Shown here: in pieces, positions 7,191-14,388 of the stretch
Position numbering within the stretch: the first letter of the stretch is position 1
Layout of the letters: each line of letters opens with the position of its first letter
IMG/VR virus record: IMGVR_UViG_3300048672_000201
Span: 1-21,251 of that record
Source: a virus
DNA length: 21,251 nucleotides
Direction: 5' to 3' (one strand)
Translations under genes and position numbers: made by a program
Notes under the pieces: generated by a model
What the model was told of the DNA's origin: nothing
What the model saw: the letters and a program-made list of their open reading frames with translations, nothing else
Database searches by the model: none

Positions 7191-9501
7191 TCATTTCCCC
7201 GCTTTCGTCTGCTTCTGCCGCTTCTGCGCTTGCAATCTGCTGACTTGTTAAAGTAGTTTGAGCGCCAATCTGAGCAACTAAAATACGTGTCTCAGCTTCT
7301 AAGTGCGCTTTCCATTTGTTGAATTCCATCTCACGCAAATGTCTCTCATTGTCAAACTGTGCTTTCAGTTGATCTAATTGCGCTTGCTGCTGGATTTCTT
7401 GTGTCTTTTGGTCTGCTTCTGCTTGCTGTCTGTTGTTGTCCACCTGTGCTTGCATGTGCATCTTGGCTTCTTCCAGCTTCATTTCATGCTCGCGCTTGGC
7501 TTGATCCAACTGCGCTTGTAATTGGAGTTCTTGCTGTTTCATCTGCATTTGAGCTTGCAACTTCACTTGCTCGATCTGCTGTTGTGCTTGGAGCTTTGCC
7601 GCTTCTGGGTCTGGTGCTTGAGGCTTTGGAGGCATCTTTGCCGGACTAGTAAAGAACTTGTCAGCGTTCTTAAAGCCTAAGACCTTCACCAACTCAGCAT
7701 CAGCGTTGTACACGTTCTCTGGTGTTGCTGTACCGATCTGCAAGGCCATTTGCTGACGCTGGTTCAAAGCCATTAAATGTTGAACCTTCTGGTCTTTGTT
7801 ACCCAAACCAATGCCAACGTTAATACACACGTCAAACTGATTACGCCATTCACGCGGATCAATACCGATCCAACCGCCAGCCAATTTAACTTCTGCACGT
7901 TTGTCTTGATGCTGACAGACCAACTTGAGCATGTGTTTAAATAGCTCTGTGAAGCCTTCAGCAAAGTTCCTCGCAATCAAATCAAGGCGCATGTCTGCTT
8001 TATTCGTAATGATGTTTGCAGCAGTCGCGGTCGTATGTAATCCTGATGGATCATTGCCCATAGACTGACGCGACCAACCTGTTTTGTTCTCGATGTCGGT
8101 CTGCAAGTAGCCCATCATGTTCATGGCTTCACCTGAATTTCCCATGCCTTGATCTAAGCGACCAACAGCGCCAGGTGATTTAATGCGAACCACACCGCCC
8201 GGACGAGACGTGAGCAAATCATCGAGATTGACCTGATTTTCTACAGCGTAATACCGTCCATTAACGTTCAGATAAACGTTATCCAACATTGAACGAAGTA
8301 CGCTAGTTTTAGTCTTTTGGCTTTCCATCGCTAAGTCAGCAATAGACAGGCCAAAGAACGTATGAGGCAAAGGAACAGGAGTGATCGACACGAAAGGAGT
8401 AAAATCTACTTCCTCGTTATCTAACAACTCATTGCCCGCTACCGTAATCTTGCGCAATTCAGAGATACCGTCACCGTCAAAGTCGCAACGGACATAAGCC
8501 TCAGTTACCCATACACGACGCTGCGAAGGATCGCTTGTTGTGATTTCGTCTGACAGATAAGCGTTTTCATCATTCCAACTCAATCGCTGAATGCGTTCAG
8601 AATTAACCGCTTGGCCTTGATCTTCACCAGAAATGTTATCGACGTTCTTGTAGCCCATCGACTTCAATTCTGATACGGTACGCTGCACACGATGACCTAC
8701 AAACTTCGCATCCTGAATGTTCTTTGCGTTGCGAGAGATCAGAAATTCTTCAGGAGGCACATTGTCAATCTGAATCTTGCCGCCTTTCATTACGCGCTTG
8801 CATGTAATGTCATACAACATCACAGGAGGCTGATTAACTACCTGCTGCATTTGCGCTTGAATCTGCTGCACTGCTTGAGCCGCTTGCGGGTTCTGCTGTG
8901 CTGCTTGCATCGCTTGGTCTAGTTGGCTTTGTAGCTGCTCTAAAGCCTTTTGACGCGCCTTTTGGTCGTCCTCGTCTGGATATGCCGCTTGATCGATAAT
9001 CTCAACCTCTGGATCATCCATGACTTGCGCTAACTCAATCTGATTCAGCGCTTTATATTCTTCTTTTTTTTCTTCGTGGCGAGTGTCCCACCAAACCTTC
9101 ACAATGCCGTTCTTTTGCAGCAGCGCATCTTTCATCCAGATATAGGATATTTGATGACCGTTGTTTTTCTTAAAGAACAGATAGTTAATATAGTCCGTTG
9201 CTTGTTGCGCCCTTACTTCGTCATCTTGTGACTGAGGTTCAAACTCAACAACAGTATCACCACCACAAAAAGTCATCACCAACTGAGGCAACATGCTTTC
9301 GATAGTGTCACGAACGTCTGTAGATACAACAGATGAACGGCCTTCAATCTCAGGAGGAGACAAGTCACCAACAGGCAAACCGAGGTAATAATACTCAGCT
9401 TTCTGACGCGCTTGTGACAGCTTAGACGACGAATAGCCTAATGCTTGGCGCATCTCTCCCATTACGAGAGCTTTTAACTCGTCTTGACTTAATCCTGCCA
9501 T
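7177..9501 (-). CDS. Portal protein, P22 type
   Basis: Predicted 774 aa with AAGG upstream of the ATG. It has the P22-portal family layout: an N-terminal helical part with AEYYYLGLPVGDLSPPEIEG and SVVSTDVRDTIESMLPQLV, a wing/stem core with an Ala/Gln-rich insertion near residues 180-220, a conserved PHTFFGLSIADL segment, and a long C-terminal Gln/Ala/Leu coiled-coil tail (roughly residues 620-755). In P22, the C-terminal helices form a barrel inside the head. Portals form the dodecameric ring that threads DNA and docks the terminase and adaptor. It follows the large terminase gene after a 34-base gap holding a small hairpin. Confidence 0.92.
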   Translation of the reverse strand: MAGLSQDELKALVMGEMRQALGYSSSKLSQARQKAEYYYLGLPVGDLSPPEIEGRSSVVSTDVRDTIESMLPQLVMTFCGGDTVVEFEPQSQDDEVRAQQATDYINYLFFKKNNGHQISYIWMKDALLQKNGIVKVWWDTRHEEKKEEYKALNQIELAQVMDDPEVEIIDQAAYPDEDDQKARQKALEQLQSQLDQAMQAAQQNPQAAQAVQQIQAQMQQVVNQPPVMLYDITCKRVMKGGKIQIDNVPPEEFLISRNAKNIQDAKFVGHRVQRTVSELKSMGYKNVDNISGEDQGQAVNSERIQRLSWNDENAYLSDEITTSDPSQRRVWVTEAYVRCDFDGDGISELRKITVAGNELLDNEEVDFTPFVSITPVPLPHTFFGLSIADLAMESQKTKTSVLRSMLDNVYLNVNGRYYAVENQVNLDDLLTSRPGGVVRIKSPGAVGRLDQGMGNSGEAMNMMGYLQTDIENKTGWSRQSMGNDPSGLHTTATAANIITNKADMRLDLIARNFAEGFTELFKHMLKLVCQHQDKRAEVKLAGGWIGIDPREWRNQFDVCINVGIGLGNKDQKVQHLMALNQRQQMALQIGTATPENVYNADAELVKVLGFKNADKFFTSPAKMPPKPQAPDPEAAKLQAQQQIEQVKLQAQMQMKQQELQLQAQLDQAKREHEMKLEEAKMHMQAQVDNNRQQAEADQKTQEIQQQAQLDQLKAQFDNERHLREMEFNKWKAHLEAETRILVAQIGAQTTLTSQQIASAEAAEADESGEMNGGY

Positions 9502-9518
9502 GTCTTTACCTTCTATTG

Positions 9519-9530
9519 CGCTTCTCAGCG
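9519..9530 (-). other. GNRA tetraloop hairpin between large terminase and portal genes
   Basis: Minus-strand RNA CGCU-GAGA-AGCG, four pairs with a GAGA loop, in the 34-base gap between terminase stop and portal start. The core ACGCTGAGAAGCGC differs at one base from the element near 4218-4229. Confidence 0.45.
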
Positions 9531-9535
9531 TTTTA

Positions 9536-10786
9536 TTAAGCTAGTACGCCTAAACTTCTGTAGTTAAGCGAACCGCCCCATGTTTCATTCGTCATCGTCT
9601 CAGCATTGATGCAGACATAACGCAAGTTATCAGCACCGTGACTGAACTCGTCATGTAGTGGCGCACCTGCTTCTTGTGTCTGTGCGTTGATCTGCCTTCT
9701 GTAACGTTTCGCGCACTCTATTAGTCGCTCAGTCTTTGAACGATCAAAATAGATACGGCTAAACGTCATGCGAGTGACCCTAATACCGTCCTCAACACTC
9801 ATGCTTGGCGTGATTCTCACCGACCAACCTAGCACCGTCATTATTTCTTCTGCGCTCTTGCCAGTCTTGAAGTCTTTGTTTCGCCCATCATGCGGAAGGT
9901 ATAAATTGCCCCAATTCAGGTTTTTAGCCTTCAGCATGTTTGAGTAGTAATCAAGCGTCTTGTGGCTGTCCTCGATGTACTCTAGCAATCTAATCTCTGA
10001 GGATTGAACCTGAACCAAGCTAATCGCCATTGCATCGTTCCAGCCAAGATCAAATACCACATGAACCTTAAGCATTGGATCGTAAGGCACATTACAAATA
10101 CGAGACTCAGCCGCTGCGACCTCGTTGTAGTAGATCGCGCCTGTGACCGCTGGTTTGCAATCACCCTCCCAAATATTCTTGTAACCTTCAGGATCGCGCT
10201 TTAGGCTGTCTTGTCGTTCTTTCTCTAGCACCTCAGGGAACCACGGATTATCGCGCCAGTTCATAATGACTGACACGCAATCTTCAGGAGGCTGCATTAC
10301 AAAGCGAACATGGGTCGGGTCAGTGTCCAGCTCTGGATTGTATGTCACCCAAATCTCTGAACCTTCCGTCCTAATCGTCGGTATTAAAATATCCCATGAT
10401 CGCTTGCTAGTGTTCTGACCTTCCTCAACCCAAACTTTAGTGCAGCCCTCAAACGATTTGATCGAATCAGCCGTTTGATCTGACAAGCCAGCAAAATAGA
10501 ACCGTGTTCCGTTCTGCCCTCTTATCTCTGTCTCAAGCACCTCATAGAAGTGACTCAAACCGAGAGCTTGTATTTGATCTCTAATCAGTTGATGCACTGA
10601 CTGCTTAATAGACTTCTGTATCTCGCGTGTACATAAGACGCGCTCAACATTCTGCAAGCCTAGAATCAGCAATGCCCGAGCAAAGCCCCATGATTTACCG
10701 CTTCCCCTGCCGCCTCGTGCTACCTTGTAACGTGCAGGTTTAAACAGGAAGCCGAGCTTTTCGGGAAACTCGCAATTAAGTTCCAT
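9536..10786 (-). CDS. terL: Terminase large subunit (PBSX/Terminase_3 type)
   Basis: Predicted 416 aa, the packaging motor ATPase and headful or site-specific nuclease. Visible motifs: Walker A GGRGSGKS at residues 25-32, Walker B VWVEEG at 118-123, coupling motif WVTYNP at 146-151, and the RNase H-like nuclease acidic residues in FDLGWND (Asp246), LPHD (Asp300) and HGADN (Asp386). All key residues look intact and length fits the family. The start overlaps the small subunit stop by 11 nt and has no strong ribosome site, so it is probably translated by coupling. It docks on the portal encoded next. Confidence 0.95.
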   Translation of the reverse strand: MELNCEFPEKLGFLFKPARYKVARGGRGSGKSWGFARALLILGLQNVERVLCTREIQKSIKQSVHQLIRDQIQALGLSHFYEVLETEIRGQNGTRFYFAGLSDQTADSIKSFEGCTKVWVEEGQNTSKRSWDILIPTIRTEGSEIWVTYNPELDTDPTHVRFVMQPPEDCVSVIMNWRDNPWFPEVLEKERQDSLKRDPEGYKNIWEGDCKPAVTGAIYYNEVAAAESRICNVPYDPMLKVHVVFDLGWNDAMAISLVQVQSSEIRLLEYIEDSHKTLDYYSNMLKAKNLNWGNLYLPHDGRNKDFKTGKSAEEIMTVLGWSVRITPSMSVEDGIRVTRMTFSRIYFDRSKTERLIECAKRYRRQINAQTQEAGAPLHDEFSHGADNLRYVCINAETMTNETWGGSLNYRSLGVLA

Positions 10787-11081
10787 TGGCTGAAACTAGC
10801 GTAATAGTCACGCGCTCAAATAAGTCTTTACCGTCTTTGCCAGTCATTTCTACACTAGACAGCTTTGCATGCACATAAGGCGCAGCAGCTTGAGCAGCAG
10901 TCAGGCGCATACGGTCATCGCTTGAATCATTCATAATCTCAAGCATCACCTCAAGGGGGGTCTTGCCCATTGCTTTGGCAGTCTCTACCGCTTCTTTGGT
11001 TAGCTTGTTTGACCCGCCAGCTTTACGACCTGCGCCTTCTCGCTTGCCACCACGTTGATTATTTGAAAGTTTTTCAATCAC
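10776..11081 (-). CDS. terS: Terminase small subunit
   Basis: Predicted 101 aa from a GTG at 11081; an in-frame stop lies three codons upstream, and no ATG is better placed. The N-terminus GGKREGAGRKAGGSNKLT is the hallmark basic leader of many small terminases, followed by a helical segment (TPLEVMLEIMNDSSDDRMRL) and a short beta tail. These proteins bind the packaging site and recruit the large subunit. It is the first late structural gene, directly before terL. A GAGGA stretch lies about 13 bases upstream, longer than usual spacing, so initiation may be weak. Confidence 0.82.
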   Translation of the reverse strand: MIEKLSNNQRGGKREGAGRKAGGSNKLTKEAVETAKAMGKTPLEVMLEIMNDSSDDRMRLTAAQAAAPYVHAKLSSVEMTGKDGKDLFERVTITLVSANGT

Positions 11082-11122
11082 GATGTTTCAGGGTTCCTCA
11101 CGGAGTGTCCTGCCTTAAATAA

Positions 11123-11195
11123 TTAGCGCATGTCTGGCTATTCCTATGCGGCGGCCTTCCAGACTGACCCGCTCAACCGTTACCGGATGCGCTAA
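11123..11195 (-). other. Structured leader before the small terminase (possible packaging or RNA element)
   Basis: Non-coding stretch 11082-11265. A perfect 9-bp inverted repeat (11123-11131 with 11187-11195) encloses, directly adjacent, a second perfect 6-bp stem (11132-11137 with 11159-11164); the remaining 11165-11186 segment can form a small third arm with CCG/CGG ends. This resembles a three-way junction. It lies between a terminator and terS, where late mRNA leaders and cos/pac sites are often found. Function is not shown by sequence. Confidence 0.5.
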
Positions 11196-11210
11196 AACTT
11201 GCTACTACAA

Positions 11211-11236
11211 ATAAAAAAGCCCCGACGGATCGAGGC
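11211..11236 (-). terminator. Intrinsic terminator after the 65-aa ORF
   Basis: Minus-strand RNA GCCUCG-AUCCGU-CGGGGC (11219-11236) followed by UUUUUUAU: a compact GC-rich stem with one G-U pair and a U-tract. It is a near-copy of the terminator at 11475-11510 and shares a 16-base exact segment with it (11209-11224 with 11475-11490). It stands between the presumed late promoter and the late genes. Confidence 0.8.
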
Positions 11237-11265
11237 TAAACCCGCATATAGCGAGAGGGAGAAAG

Positions 11266-11463
11266 TTATTTGATGCGAGTTAGACTTACTTTGCGACCGT
11301 CTTTAGGATCGAAATCAATTTGAAATTGAAATCTTTCTTCTTCTGGTTGCGCTTTGCAAAACTCGCCACATTCTTTATAAATTGCTTTTGCTGTGTGGTT
11401 CTCATGCCATAGACCTTCAGGCAGCGGCTTTGATTCGCCAACAGTAAATGTTTGAAAATCCAT
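11266..11463 (-). CDS. 65-aa protein between two terminators, function unknown
   Basis: Predicted 65 aa, acidic, ATG with TAAGG eight bases upstream. The sequence (KPLPEGLWHENHTAKAIYKE, then CGEFCKAQPEEERFQFQIDF) has two Cys three residues apart but no complete metal site, and I do not recognise a family. It is unusual in lying only about 11 bases beyond the U-tract of one terminator and ending 30 bases before another. There is no room for a promoter of its own, so it can be expressed only by read-through or antitermination. Confidence 0.6.
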   Translation of the reverse strand: MDFQTFTVGESKPLPEGLWHENHTAKAIYKECGEFCKAQPEEERFQFQIDFDPKDGRKVSLTRIK

Positions 11464-11474
11464 TTGAGTACCTT

Positions 11475-11510
11475 AAATAAAAAAGCCCCGCATCAGTTAA
11501 GATACGAGGC
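11475..11510 (-). terminator. Intrinsic terminator, tR'-like, downstream of the Q-like gene
   Basis: Minus-strand RNA GCCUCG (11505-11510), 14-base loop, CGGGGC (11485-11490), then UUUUUUAUUU. It lies about 80 bases after the candidate late promoter at 11594-11622 and before the first late ORF. In lambdoid phages this is where the Q-sensitive terminator tR' lies. Confidence 0.75.
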
Positions 11511-11593
11511 TTGCCGTATTACTACAGGCTCCAAGTCCCATTAGGGTACTTAGTAATTCTTTAGTGCGAACGAATCAACACTAGATATTTCTT

Positions 11594-11622
11594 ATCATAT
11601 TATTCCGGAACATTTAAGGCAA
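11594..11622 (-). promoter_or_regulatory. Candidate late promoter (PR'-like)
   Basis: Read on the minus strand: TTGCCT (11617-11622), a 17-base spacer, TATGAT (11594-11599; five of six bases match the -10 consensus). It begins just beyond the stop codon of the Q-like gene and points at the terminator pair and late genes. The -35 box is weak, which is expected of promoters whose downstream complex is modified by Q. Confidence 0.55.
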
Positions 11623-11630
11623 TTACTGTT

Positions 11631-11993
11631 TTACGCGGAAACTGTTCCGTACATTTTCTCAGCCAAAGACCGATGAATGATCGCAAGTTCGCTTGTGTAA
11701 GCTGTCTTGCATACTCCAATAATATCGGCCTTCTTTTTCTGTGGCGCTCTATGCATGTACTCAGTTGAAATGATCCTCTTTTGCTTGGTGTCTAGCACCG
11801 TCTCAATTAGATCATTTAAGTCGCTTACGTCCTTTGGTAATGTCTCTACATAGGTCTCTGCGCTTCTACTTGTCTGCACTCGCTCAATAATAAACGATGA
11901 TGCGCTTGGATAACCTTTGTCTGGTCGATAGCGGAAGAAATGCGCCCATACGTTAAGCAAGTCTTTAATGCGGTCTATGCTTGTATCTGTCAT
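11631..11993 (-). CDS. Q-like late antitermination protein
   Basis: Predicted 120 aa with GAGGG upstream of the ATG. The N-terminal stretch LLNVWAHFFRYRPDKGYPSA, the central DLNDLIETVLDTKQKRI and the helical end (KADIIGVCKTAYTSELAIIH) follow the layout of the antiterminationQ family: a Trp near the start, Gly-Tyr-Pro-Ser, then a sigma-like helix-turn-helix end. Q proteins bind DNA at the late promoter and let RNA polymerase ignore terminators. Position is decisive: last early/middle gene, followed by a promoter, terminator and terminase genes. Sequence similarity is moderate, so the name rests partly on context. Confidence 0.65.
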   Translation of the reverse strand: MTDTSIDRIKDLLNVWAHFFRYRPDKGYPSASSFIIERVQTSRSAETYVETLPKDVSDLNDLIETVLDTKQKRIISTEYMHRAPQKKKADIIGVCKTAYTSELAIIHRSLAEKMYGTVSA

Positions 11994-12002
11994 GTCATAC
12001 CC

Positions 12003-12221
12003 TCACACTAAAGTAGTTCTGCGTTTACTGCTTGGAAATATCACCAAGCTGAAAACAGGAAAATCAATTTTCTCGTCAAAGGTTATGCGCTCAGTGTTAA
12101 ACATAATTACTCCTTGCTTAATCCACCGCCTGATTTCGCTATTGCTTGCGTATGTACATGGTCTTTCGCTGGACATTGGCAAAGCATCACGTAGGTTCAA
12201 AAGGTATTCAAGTGCGGTCAT
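12003..12221 (-). CDS. Small S4-like protein, possible RNA binder
   Basis: Predicted 72 aa. The ATG at 12221 overlaps the previous stop as ATGA and has a very strong AGAGGGGGAAG site; an upstream ATG at 12266 lacks this and would overlap by 49 nt. Residues about 25-50 (ASNSEIRRWIKQGVIMFN) match the core helix-turn of S4 RNA-binding domains, where Ser-x-x-Glu-x-Arg-Arg and Gly-x-Val-x-x-Asn are typical. The domain looks shortened relative to ribosomal S4. It lies directly before the Q-like gene, so an RNA-linked regulatory role is conceivable but only inferred. Confidence 0.65.
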   Translation of the reverse strand: MTALEYLLNLRDALPMSSERPCTYASNSEIRRWIKQGVIMFNTERITFDEKIDFPVFSLVIFPSSKRRTTLV

Positions 12222-12574
12222 GCTTCCCCCTCTGGTAGTTCGTATTCGATCCAATCTGTAATCCAACTTTGAAAAACGCGAGCATTTTCTACAATACTTC
12301 CTGTTTCATATGAATTTACTGCTTGGACATGAAAACCTCTAGCGTCTTTATACAAAGCCAATCTGTAAAATTGCTTCTTTAGCTTTGGCTTGATGCGAAT
12401 TGCTTCATGATCAATAACATGCATCCCTAAAAACTCAACTGATTGAATCCAAGTTAAATCACACCATACCCATTTTTTTAAATCTGAACCTTGCACCCAT
12501 TTACGAACCTGCAAAGTCTTACCATCTGCCAGCGCTTGATATAGCTCTGCGCGTCTCTTGGCTTCTTCTCTCAT
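12218..12574 (-). CDS. Phage protein of unknown function
   Basis: Predicted 118 aa, ATGA overlap with the preceding gene and GGTGAG near the start. The N-terminal AELYQALADGKTLQVRKWVQ segment is found in many small phage proteins (a helix followed by Asp-Gly-Lys-x-(I/L)-Gln). The rest is Trp- and Val-rich, with an acidic C-terminus. No enzymatic motif, Cys pair or membrane helix. Part of the tightly coupled middle operon. Confidence 0.65.
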   Translation of the reverse strand: MREEAKRRAELYQALADGKTLQVRKWVQGSDLKKWVWCDLTWIQSVEFLGMHVIDHEAIRIKPKLKKQFYRLALYKDARGFHVQAVNSYETGSIVENARVFQSWITDWIEYELPEGEA

Positions 12575-12858
12575 ATGCTCACCACTCCCTTCGTATCAAT
12601 ACGCTTTGCATAGACTTCTGGTGTCATTGGCGTGAATGGCTTAACCCATCGAGGCGTTGGCTTGGCTTCTTCCACTGGTATGCCGTAAGTCCTGCGACCT
12701 CCACCGTTAAACCTTGTTCCTACGCAATCCAATTCTTTAAGGTATTGATTGACGGTTTTTATCGGTAGGTCTAACTGTTTCGCAATGGTGTCAACTCTGG
12801 AATACAAACCTTCGCGTCTTTTCAGCCATGCCAATACTTCTTCTTTTTCGTGATTCAT
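12571..12858 (-). CDS. Winged-helix DNA-binding protein
   Basis: Predicted 95 aa with AAGGAG upstream and ATGA overlap with the previous gene. Residues about 5-60 (EEVLAWLKRREGLYSRVDTI, then AKQLDLPIKTVNQYLKELDC and GGGRRTYGIPVE) form a clear winged helix-turn-helix with a Gly-rich wing. The Pro-rich end (KPTPRWVKPFTPMTPEVY) could be a contact tail. Likely a small transcriptional regulator or a replication accessory; the target is not visible. Confidence 0.7.
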   Translation of the reverse strand: MNHEKEEVLAWLKRREGLYSRVDTIAKQLDLPIKTVNQYLKELDCVGTRFNGGGRRTYGIPVEEAKPTPRWVKPFTPMTPEVYAKRIDTKGVVSI

Positions 12859-13082
12859 ACGACACTCCTTGGATCAATAGCCATAGGGTCAAGCGTTGGA
12901 AATGCTTTTTTCGTCAATGCAACACACATTTCGCTATATTCTTGGTCTGTTAATACTTTTGGCATCTTCATGCTTTTTACTTCTAACGCTGCATTTAACG
13001 CTCTGCGTGTTTTACCTAGCTCAACAGTTAATTCAAGCACGGCCTGTGCTAGTTCTTCCTTTGTGCAATTTGTTATGTCCAT
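12855..13082 (-). CDS. Small helical protein of unknown function
   Basis: Predicted 75 aa, GAGGGAAA upstream of the ATG. The first 40 residues are a continuous amphipathic helix (KEELAQAVLELTVELGKTRR), possibly a coiled-coil dimer. No recognised family. It is the first gene after a 71-base gap that contains short repeats, so it may begin a transcription unit, and it overlaps the next gene by ATGA. Confidence 0.6.
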   Translation of the reverse strand: MDITNCTKEELAQAVLELTVELGKTRRALNAALEVKSMKMPKVLTDQEYSEMCVALTKKAFPTLDPMAIDPRSVV

Positions 13083-13106
13083 TTTCTATTTCCCTCAATC
13101 GCTTAC

Positions 13107-13149
13107 GTTTAACCTGTTTAACTATATCATGATTTTTATATTGCGCAAT
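13107..13149. promoter_or_regulatory. Short repeats and palindrome in a 71-base gap
   Basis: The gap 13083-13153 holds a tandem pair of GTTTAAC (13107-13113 and 13116-13122) and a perfect 10-bp palindrome ATTGCGCAAT (13140-13149). Such spacing suggests a protein-binding site, possibly for one of the HTH proteins encoded nearby. No clear promoter boxes were found, so this is a weak call. Confidence 0.3.
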
Positions 13150-13153
13150 AGTT

Positions 13154-13450
13154 TTATCGTAAAAGTTTATTCTCTTGTGCCGCCATTAAATCAAACTCTT
13201 TCGGGTCGAAATATTCACCGTACGGATCGCCCAATCCTTTCTCCTTGCACCACTCGCTTAACCGTACATGCCCGTTAAATGCCCCTTGCTTGTAACCAGC
13301 ACGATGCGCAGCCGCTAGGCAAATAAAGTATCGAACCATTTCAGGGCTGTCCGTGAAAGCTGCTCGAATCTCTTTTTTGTCGTCATCGTTCCATTCGTAA
13401 TAGTCCGCAAGGTACTTTAAATCAGACGATAATCTTTCTGGATATTTCAA
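13154..13450 (-). CDS. Conserved phage protein after the helicase (TTG start)
   Basis: Predicted 98 aa. A TTG at 13450 is preferred: it overlaps the helicase stop as TTGA and lies six bases after a perfect GAGGAGGT site, whereas the upstream ATG (13495) lies deep inside the helicase gene. The sequence is helical, with RYFICLAAAHRAGYKQGAFN and RLSEWCKEKGLGDPYGE, a pattern seen in small phage proteins near replication genes. Function unknown. Coupling to the helicase suggests a replication-linked product. Confidence 0.7.
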   Translation of the reverse strand: MKYPERLSSDLKYLADYYEWNDDDKKEIRAAFTDSPEMVRYFICLAAAHRAGYKQGAFNGHVRLSEWCKEKGLGDPYGEYFDPKEFDLMAAQENKLLR

Positions 13451-14388
13451 AATTCCACCTCCTCGCTTGATATTCCTGTGGCTACATCGTAACAAATAGG
13501 ATGAGAATACCTATCTTCTAGATACTGCATAGAAGCACCATTAAACCAAAAGCGGAAAACGCCCGTATCTGTATCTTCTGCATTTCGCTGCTTTTCAAGT
13601 AAAAGAATTGCGTCAGGCTCGTCAGGCGTAGCGTTCCCTTCTAACAATGTTTTTTCTTTTTTCTTGTTGCGCCAAACAATAAACACGTTATCAACCAAGT
13701 CAGTTATCGCGCCTGTTCCTTTAATGTCAAACTTGTTTGGCTGAGTTTCTTCATCTTTTAGCTTCTTAACGTGCAATATCAAGTGAATATGGCAGCCCGT
13801 ATCATGCGCGATTGTGCAAAGCCCATTCACAAAATCTTTCTGTTCGTTGTAACTATCCTCACCAGCAACAACTTTCATCAGGTTATCAACGAAGAATTGA
13901 GTAATGCCATAAGTTGCGATTGAGTATCGAATAACCGCCAGCATGACGTTAGGCTTACAACTTCCAACATGGTCATAAATCCATAGCTTATCATTCGTCC
14001 ACTTGCCGAATTGCTCAATGTATGGAATCGTTGGTTCAAACGAACCGAACATCTGACGACTCATACGCGCCATTGTCTTAGATGGTGGCATTTCAAGCGA
14101 AGCAAGACAGCATCGTTCGCCTTGATAACAAAGACCTAAAGCGGCCTGACCTGACATCATAGACTTACCATGCCCATTGATACCAGCCCACAATGAAACC
14201 TCGCCAGTCCTAACTTGGAATGTTGAATGAGTATTTGACCACGGCAATCTCACTCGCGGTGATTCTTGAGGCTTGTGAAAATGATCTATAACATCTTGCA
14301 CCCAACTTGATGCAGGCTTAATGTCGTGCGATTCCTCCTCATTCATCCACAAATCAAGGTCAATTTCAGAATCTTTAATTAATTGCAT
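13447..14388 (-). CDS. Replicative helicase, DnaB/T7 gp4-type RecA domain
   Basis: Predicted 313 aa, GGGGGAA site before the ATG. It contains the RecA-like ATPase core only: Walker A GINGHGKS at 69-76, LASLEMP near 95-101, Walker B QFFVDNL at 164-170, a His-containing HLILHVKK near 202-209 and a C-terminal FDIKGTGAITDLVDNVFIVW near 220-239. Compared with DnaB (about 450 aa), the N-terminal primase-interaction domain is missing, as in many phage helicases that use a separate initiator or loader. It probably forms the hexameric ring that unwinds phage DNA, loaded by the upstream initiator. Confidence 0.88.
   Translation of the reverse strand: MQLIKDSEIDLDLWMNEEESHDIKPASSWVQDVIDHFHKPQESPRVRLPWSNTHSTFQVRTGEVSLWAGINGHGKSMMSGQAALGLCYQGERCCLASLEMPPSKTMARMSRQMFGSFEPTIPYIEQFGKWTNDKLWIYDHVGSCKPNVMLAVIRYSIATYGITQFFVDNLMKVVAGEDSYNEQKDFVNGLCTIAHDTGCHIHLILHVKKLKDEETQPNKFDIKGTGAITDLVDNVFIVWRNKKKEKTLLEGNATPDEPDAILLLEKQRNAEDTDTGVFRFWFNGASMQYLEDRYSHPICYDVATGISSEEVEF

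Noticed and set aside
7300-7620. Repeat-rich DNA in the portal gene end
   Set aside because: The apparent repeats are Gln/Ala coiled-coil codons of the portal C-terminus, common in this family.
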